Positions 6,137 to 8,681 of a stretch of DNA of 8,681 nucleotides are shown piece after piece. The DNA is from Anaerolineaceae bacterium (GTDB taxonomy: Bacteria > Chloroflexota > Anaerolineae > Anaerolineales > Anaerolineaceae), in NCBI GenBank assembly GCA_003542325.1, contig DPKV01000178.1, positions 1 to 8,681 on the forward strand. The letters run 5' to 3'. Position numbers and translations under genes: made by a program. Positions within the stretch are counted from its first letter, which is position 1. Each line of letters begins with the position of its first letter. A model generated the notes under the pieces. It made no database searches. It saw only the letters and a list, made by a program, of their open reading frames with translations, and was not told the DNA's origin.

Positions 6137-6904
6137 ATGCCGGAAATCACTGGAATTCATTATCGCTGGTACCAGGGGGGGTTGTCACAATCATCTCCTA
6201 TTATTTTTATTCATGGTGCATGTATGGATTCGAGGTCCTGGCCGACATCGCTCAGGACGTTTGGGGACAGACCGGTCATCATGCTGGATTTACCTGGACA
6301 TGGACAATCCCAAAGCGTCTGCAAGCATTCGATATATGCTTACAGCCTTTCTCTCGCAGCGTTTATCGATCAACTCGACTTGAAATTACCGTTTTTGGTT
6401 GGGGTGGGCATAGGTGGGTCCATCATTATGGAATACATCGCCCGACATTTGGATCGAGTGGGTGGATTTTTGGCTGTAAATACTTCACAATCCTATTTCG
6501 TCCCCACCAAAGCCTTATCCGCCATACAAGCAAATCAATATTTTCCGGCAGCAGAGGAAATGTTGCGACAGGGAATGCATCCACTTAAAAATCACCGTGT
6601 ATGGGAAGAAGTGAACGCCATTGCGAAGTCCCAAAGAGACAGTGTCCTGGCTGCTGATCTTCGTTTGATGCACCATTATCGCTGCAGCCCCACACTGGAT
6701 TCAATTGCTTCTGTACCCGGTTTGTTTCTCTATGGGACGGGTGACCGTTTGCTGCGGGAAATTCCCACAAACCTGCCGGGGAAATTGTCTGCCAGGCTGA
6801 TCCCGGGAGGCGGTCATTGGCTTCCCCTGGAAAACCCCGAATTGATTCGGAATGAGATTTTGAGTTTTCTGGAAATTGTCTCCTCAACTTCCATTGAAGA
6901 CTAA
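6137..6904 (+). CDS. Alpha/beta-hydrolase-fold protein with Gly in place of the nucleophile Ser
   Basis: This 255-residue protein has the alpha/beta-hydrolase layout: IIFIHGACMDSRSW (oxyanion-hole HG at 26-27), VIMLDLPGHGQS (47-58), a nucleophile elbow, a helical cap region (about 118-190), LFLYGTGD with the likely catalytic Asp203, and GGGHWLPLENPE with His227. The elbow reads VGVGIGG (88-94), where homologues have GHSMGG, so the nucleophile position, residue 91, is Gly (codon GGC, 6407-6409). Asp and His are kept. A classic esterase mechanism is therefore doubtful. It could be a non-hydrolytic member, a binding protein or a decaying gene, but the frame is intact. The start has GAGGA (6126-6130) 6 nt upstream. 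Substrate is unknown. Its stop overlaps the stop of the convergent rdgB gene by 4 nt. Confidence 0.85.
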   Translation: MPEITGIHYRWYQGGLSQSSPIIFIHGACMDSRSWPTSLRTFGDRPVIMLDLPGHGQSQSVCKHSIYAYSLSLAAFIDQLDLKLPFLVGVGIGGSIIMEYIARHLDRVGGFLAVNTSQSYFVPTKALSAIQANQYFPAAEEMLRQGMHPLKNHRVWEEVNAIAKSQRDSVLAADLRLMHHYRCSPTLDSIASVPGLFLYGTGDRLLREIPTNLPGKLSARLIPGGGHWLPLENPELIRNEILSFLEIVSSTSIED

Positions 6905-7494
6905 AGTGATTCAAGCACCGGCAGCATGGCCAGCAGAGCTTTGGCCCGATGACTGACCTGGTTTTTTAACGACGCCGGGATTTCAGCCATTGTAGCCTGG
7001 TGTTCCGGCATGTAGAAAATTGGGTCGTATCCAAACCCTCCGCTGCCGCGTTCTTCAAAAATTATCTCACCATCACATCGGCCAACGGTTTCAATGATGC
7101 TTCCATCCGGCATGGCCAGGATGGCTGTACAGTGGAAGTGCGCTGTCAGGGGCAGGGGGTGATTTCTTAATTGCTCCAGTAGATATGCCCGTCGATCGGC
7201 ATCGGTTGCGTTTGACTTGGGGAAATAGCGGGCGGAATGAACACCGGGGGCGCCATCCAGGGCGTCCACTTCCAAACCCGAATCATCTGCCAGGACAGCC
7301 TGCCCTGTGGCAGCCTGATAAGCGATGGCCTTTAGACGGGCATTTTCAGCATAGGTTGTTCCCGTCTCCTTGACATCCATAAAGACGCCAAGTTCTGGGC
7401 CAGAGACAATTTCAAACTCGCCGCTTCGTAAAATGGCTTTGATCTCCCGGATCTTTCCCGGGTTACCGGACGCGATGACGAGTGATTGCAGCAA
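6901..7494 (-). CDS. rdgB: RdgB/HAM1 family XTP/dITP diphosphatase
   Basis: This enzyme hydrolyses non-canonical purine nucleotides (dITP, ITP, XTP) to the monophosphate and pyrophosphate, keeping deaminated bases out of DNA and RNA. Family motifs are complete: LVIASGNPGKIREI (5-18), TYAENARLKA (47-56), VLADDSGLEVDALDGAPGVHSARY (about 67-90, with the metal/catalytic Asp pair at 70-71), ERGSGGFGYDPIFY (148-161), and MAEI...KNQVSHRAKAL (169-187). Three starts are open in frame: TTG 7545, ATG 7506 and TTG 7494. TTG 7494 is chosen because GGAGG (7504-7500) stands exactly 5 nt upstream and it gives 197 residues, the length of E. coli RdgB, with the motif right at the N-terminus. ATG 7506 would be almost leaderless from the promoter described here. 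It diverges from the DUF177 gene. Confidence 0.94.
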   Translation of the reverse strand: MLQSLVIASGNPGKIREIKAILRSGEFEIVSGPELGVFMDVKETGTTYAENARLKAIAYQAATGQAVLADDSGLEVDALDGAPGVHSARYFPKSNATDADRRAYLLEQLRNHPLPLTAHFHCTAILAMPDGSIIETVGRCDGEIIFEERGSGGFGYDPIFYMPEHQATMAEIPASLKNQVSHRAKALLAMLPVLESL

Positions 7495-7517
7495 AGGAAC
7501 CTCCATAAAGTTTATAT

Positions 7518-7545
7518 TATTTATCAGGTATTCGTTGACGGTCAA
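7518..7545 (-). promoter_or_regulatory. Candidate promoter of rdgB
   Basis: On the minus strand TTGACC (7545-7540), a 16-bp spacer and TAAATA (7523-7518) form a reasonable sigma-70-type promoter, with initiation near 7511. Its -35 is one half of the palindrome shared with the divergent promoter. Confidence 0.5.
7535..7545. repeat. Palindrome formed by two opposed -35 boxes
   Basis: TTGAC-G-GTCAA is an 11-bp palindrome. Read on the plus strand its left half is the -35 of the DUF177 promoter; read on the minus strand its right half is the -35 of the rdgB promoter. The two polymerases would compete for the same site. Confidence 0.6.
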
Positions 7546-7563
7546 TGGGCCGCATGTTATAAT
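7535..7563 (+). promoter_or_regulatory. Strong sigma-70-type promoter of the DUF177-rpoD unit
   Basis: TTGACG (7535-7540), a 17-bp spacer and a perfect TATAAT (7558-7563) form a near-consensus promoter. Initiation is expected near 7570, which rules out all DUF177 start codons upstream of that point. No good separate promoter was seen before rpoD, so this one may drive both genes. Confidence 0.8.
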
Positions 7564-7611
7564 TTCTTTTGTGTTATTGGCTTACCCATTAATCAAACAG
7601 AATTGAACGAT

Positions 7612-8112
7612 GTGAATAATAGTCATAATCCATTGCGATTGAACGTTGGTTATCTCTATAGTAAACCGATTGGCACCAGTCGCGAGATTCCTGTTGCGTG
7701 TGATCATTTGGAGATTGATGACCTTCTTGTCAGAGATTTGAATTCCCAGGTTCGCATTTCACGGACAAGAGAAGGTTTATTGTTTCAAGTTAATACCCAG
7801 GCCAGATTGCAAACGACTTGTGTCCGTTGCTTAAAAAACATTTACTTGCCGGTTGAAACCGGATTTGAGGAATTATACCAATTTCCCTCCCGTTCAAGAG
7901 AGGAAACCGATTTACTTTTACCTGGTGACGGTTATCTTGATTTAACAGCGCTTTATCGCGAATATCTCATCCTGGCGATTCCGATAAAACGATTGTGCAA
8001 GCCCGATTGCAAAGGTCTTTGTGTCGTTTGTGGGGCAGACCTCAATGAAATGGACTGCGAACATAGTCGCGATCAGGAAACGATCCCTGAAGCAGCTGCG
8101 GATGAAGAATAA
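7612..8112 (+). CDS. YceD/DUF177 family zinc-ribbon-like protein
   Basis: This DUF177 (YceD) family protein is linked in other bacteria to accumulation of 23S rRNA and usually sits before rpmF (ribosomal protein L32). The frame shows PLRLNVGYLYSKPIGTSRE at the N-terminus, the signature CVRCLKN (Cys70, Cys73), FEELYQF, then PIKRLCKPDCKGLCVVCGADL with Cys129, 133, 137 and 140 and a further Cys149, which probably bind metal. It ends in an acidic tail. The frame is open from 7486, but the promoter at 7535-7563 puts the mRNA start near 7570. GTG 7612 is then the best start (166 residues), with TTG 7603 as alternative. Neither has a strong ribosome site. Unusually, no rpmF follows: the next gene, 72 bp on, is the sigma factor. 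Confidence 0.85.
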   Translation: MNNSHNPLRLNVGYLYSKPIGTSREIPVACDHLEIDDLLVRDLNSQVRISRTREGLLFQVNTQARLQTTCVRCLKNIYLPVETGFEELYQFPSRSREETDLLLPGDGYLDLTALYREYLILAIPIKRLCKPDCKGLCVVCGADLNEMDCEHSRDQETIPEAAADEE

Positions 8113-8184
8113 ATCCTTGATATTATTTTGTTGTCGTTAAACGATCCCATAGTGTATCCATTCTGACCATGAGGAGAAGAGCGG

Positions 8185-8681
8185 ATGGTCGGTAAACGAA
8201 AAAGTGGCAGTGATGAGAAAACGATAGAGACTCTTCTTGACCGCGCCGAAACACAGGGTTATTTGACGATTGACGACCTGATGGAGGTCTTTCCCGAGGG
8301 GGATGAAGATCTGGTAGCGTTACGTTCTTTAATGATCAATTTACGAAAACAGGGGGTGGAGGTTCTGGATCAGGATTCCCTGACTCAGGAATTTGCTGAG
8401 GAGGATGAAGACGAAGATGAGAACCTGGTGTCCTTCGAGCATGTCGGTTCCGACGACACGGTTGGCTTATATTTAAAAGAAATGTCACGGGTACCCCTGC
8501 TTTCTGTTGAGGAAGAGAGGACTCTCGCCAAACAGATTGAAGCCGGCCAGGCAGCAAAGGTCGAACTAAGTAATTGTGACAAGCCTATCTCGGATGAAAA
8601 GCGCCAGGAGCTGGAGATTATCATCAAGGTTGGCGAGCAGGCCTGGGAGCATTTGATCAAGGCCAATACCCGCCTGGTGGT
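8185..8681 (+). CDS. rpoD: Housekeeping RNA polymerase sigma factor, partial (C-terminus beyond window)
   Basis: This is the N-terminal part of a primary sigma-70/SigA factor, which directs RNA polymerase to -10/-35 promoters. It shows 165 residues before the edge without a stop. Residues 13-62 (TIETLLDRAETQGYLTIDDL..., VALRSLMINLRKQGVEVLD) form region 1.1, the self-inhibitory helical domain. A very acidic linker follows (about 69-80, EFAEEDEDEDEN). Region 1.2 is DTVGLYLKEMSRVPLLSVEEE... through KQIEAG (91-121). A charged stretch leads to ANTRLV (160-165), the start of region 2.1. Presence of region 1.1 marks it as a group 1 factor, not an alternative one. The ATG at 8185 has GAGGAGA (8171-8177) 7 nt upstream. 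It lies 72 bp after the DUF177 gene and may share its promoter. The factor's targets are consistent with the consensus-like promoters seen in this window. Confidence 0.93.
   Translation, partial: MVGKRKSGSDEKTIETLLDRAETQGYLTIDDLMEVFPEGDEDLVALRSLMINLRKQGVEVLDQDSLTQEFAEEDEDEDENLVSFEHVGSDDTVGLYLKEMSRVPLLSVEEERTLAKQIEAGQAAKVELSNCDKPISDEKRQELEIIIKVGEQAWEHLIKANTRLV

Noticed and set aside
7486..7611. Upstream part of the open frame of the DUF177 gene as coding sequence
   Set aside because: It contains both divergent promoters and would precede the expected transcript start near 7570; family similarity begins only around residue 7 from GTG 7612.
1..8681. CRISPR array, phage, toxin-antitoxin or defence cassette
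   Set aside because: No spaced direct repeats, integrase, transposase, tRNA-linked attachment site or known defence domain was seen on either strand.

Overview
This window looks like an ordinary housekeeping stretch of a bacterial chromosome. The protein sequences resemble Chloroflexota of the Anaerolineae type: a LipM-type octanoyltransferase next to LipA, an 'adenosine-specific kinase', an RACo-like ferredoxin/ASKHA protein, and a housekeeping sigma factor with an acidic linker. This placement rests on remembered family resemblance, not on a search. No rRNA, tRNA, CRISPR array, insertion sequence or phage gene was seen.

Layout. Positions 1-605 (minus) hold the N-terminal two thirds or so of a PhnD-like substrate-binding lipoprotein, cut by the window edge. 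It lies 4 bp downstream of lipM (610-1437, minus). A short divergent region (1438-1597) leads to a 66-residue PspC-domain membrane protein (1598-1798, plus) and then lipA (1952-2899, plus). LipM and LipA together are the two enzymes that build protein-bound lipoate de novo. Between the PspC gene and lipA lie a perfect 15-bp palindrome and a very good sigma-70-type promoter. Its -10 box overlaps the first in-frame ATG, so the lipA start is moved to 1952. A structured 281-bp gap (2900-3180) follows.

Next is a plus-strand cluster: an adenosine-specific kinase family protein (3181-3666), a 603-residue [2Fe-2S]/ASKHA protein related to reductive activators of corrinoid proteins (3727-5538), and a small nitroreductase (5553-6062), closed by a strong intrinsic terminator (6079-6104). 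An alpha/beta-hydrolase-fold protein (6137-6904) follows. Its nucleophile elbow carries Gly where Ser is expected.

That gene runs head-on into rdgB (6901-7494, minus), the house-cleaning ITP/XTP pyrophosphatase, with a 4-nt overlap of stop codons. rdgB is divergent from a YceD/DUF177 gene (7612-8112, plus), and rpoD starts at 8185 and runs out of the window. The rdgB and DUF177 promoters are back to back, with their -35 boxes fused into one palindrome (TTGACGGTCAA, 7535-7545).

I did not find convincing evidence for a new multi-gene system. The most useful leads are the shared palindromic -35, the lipA start set by its promoter, the nucleophile-less hydrolase, the corrinoid-activator-like protein without a visible partner, and a dispersed-looking palindrome.
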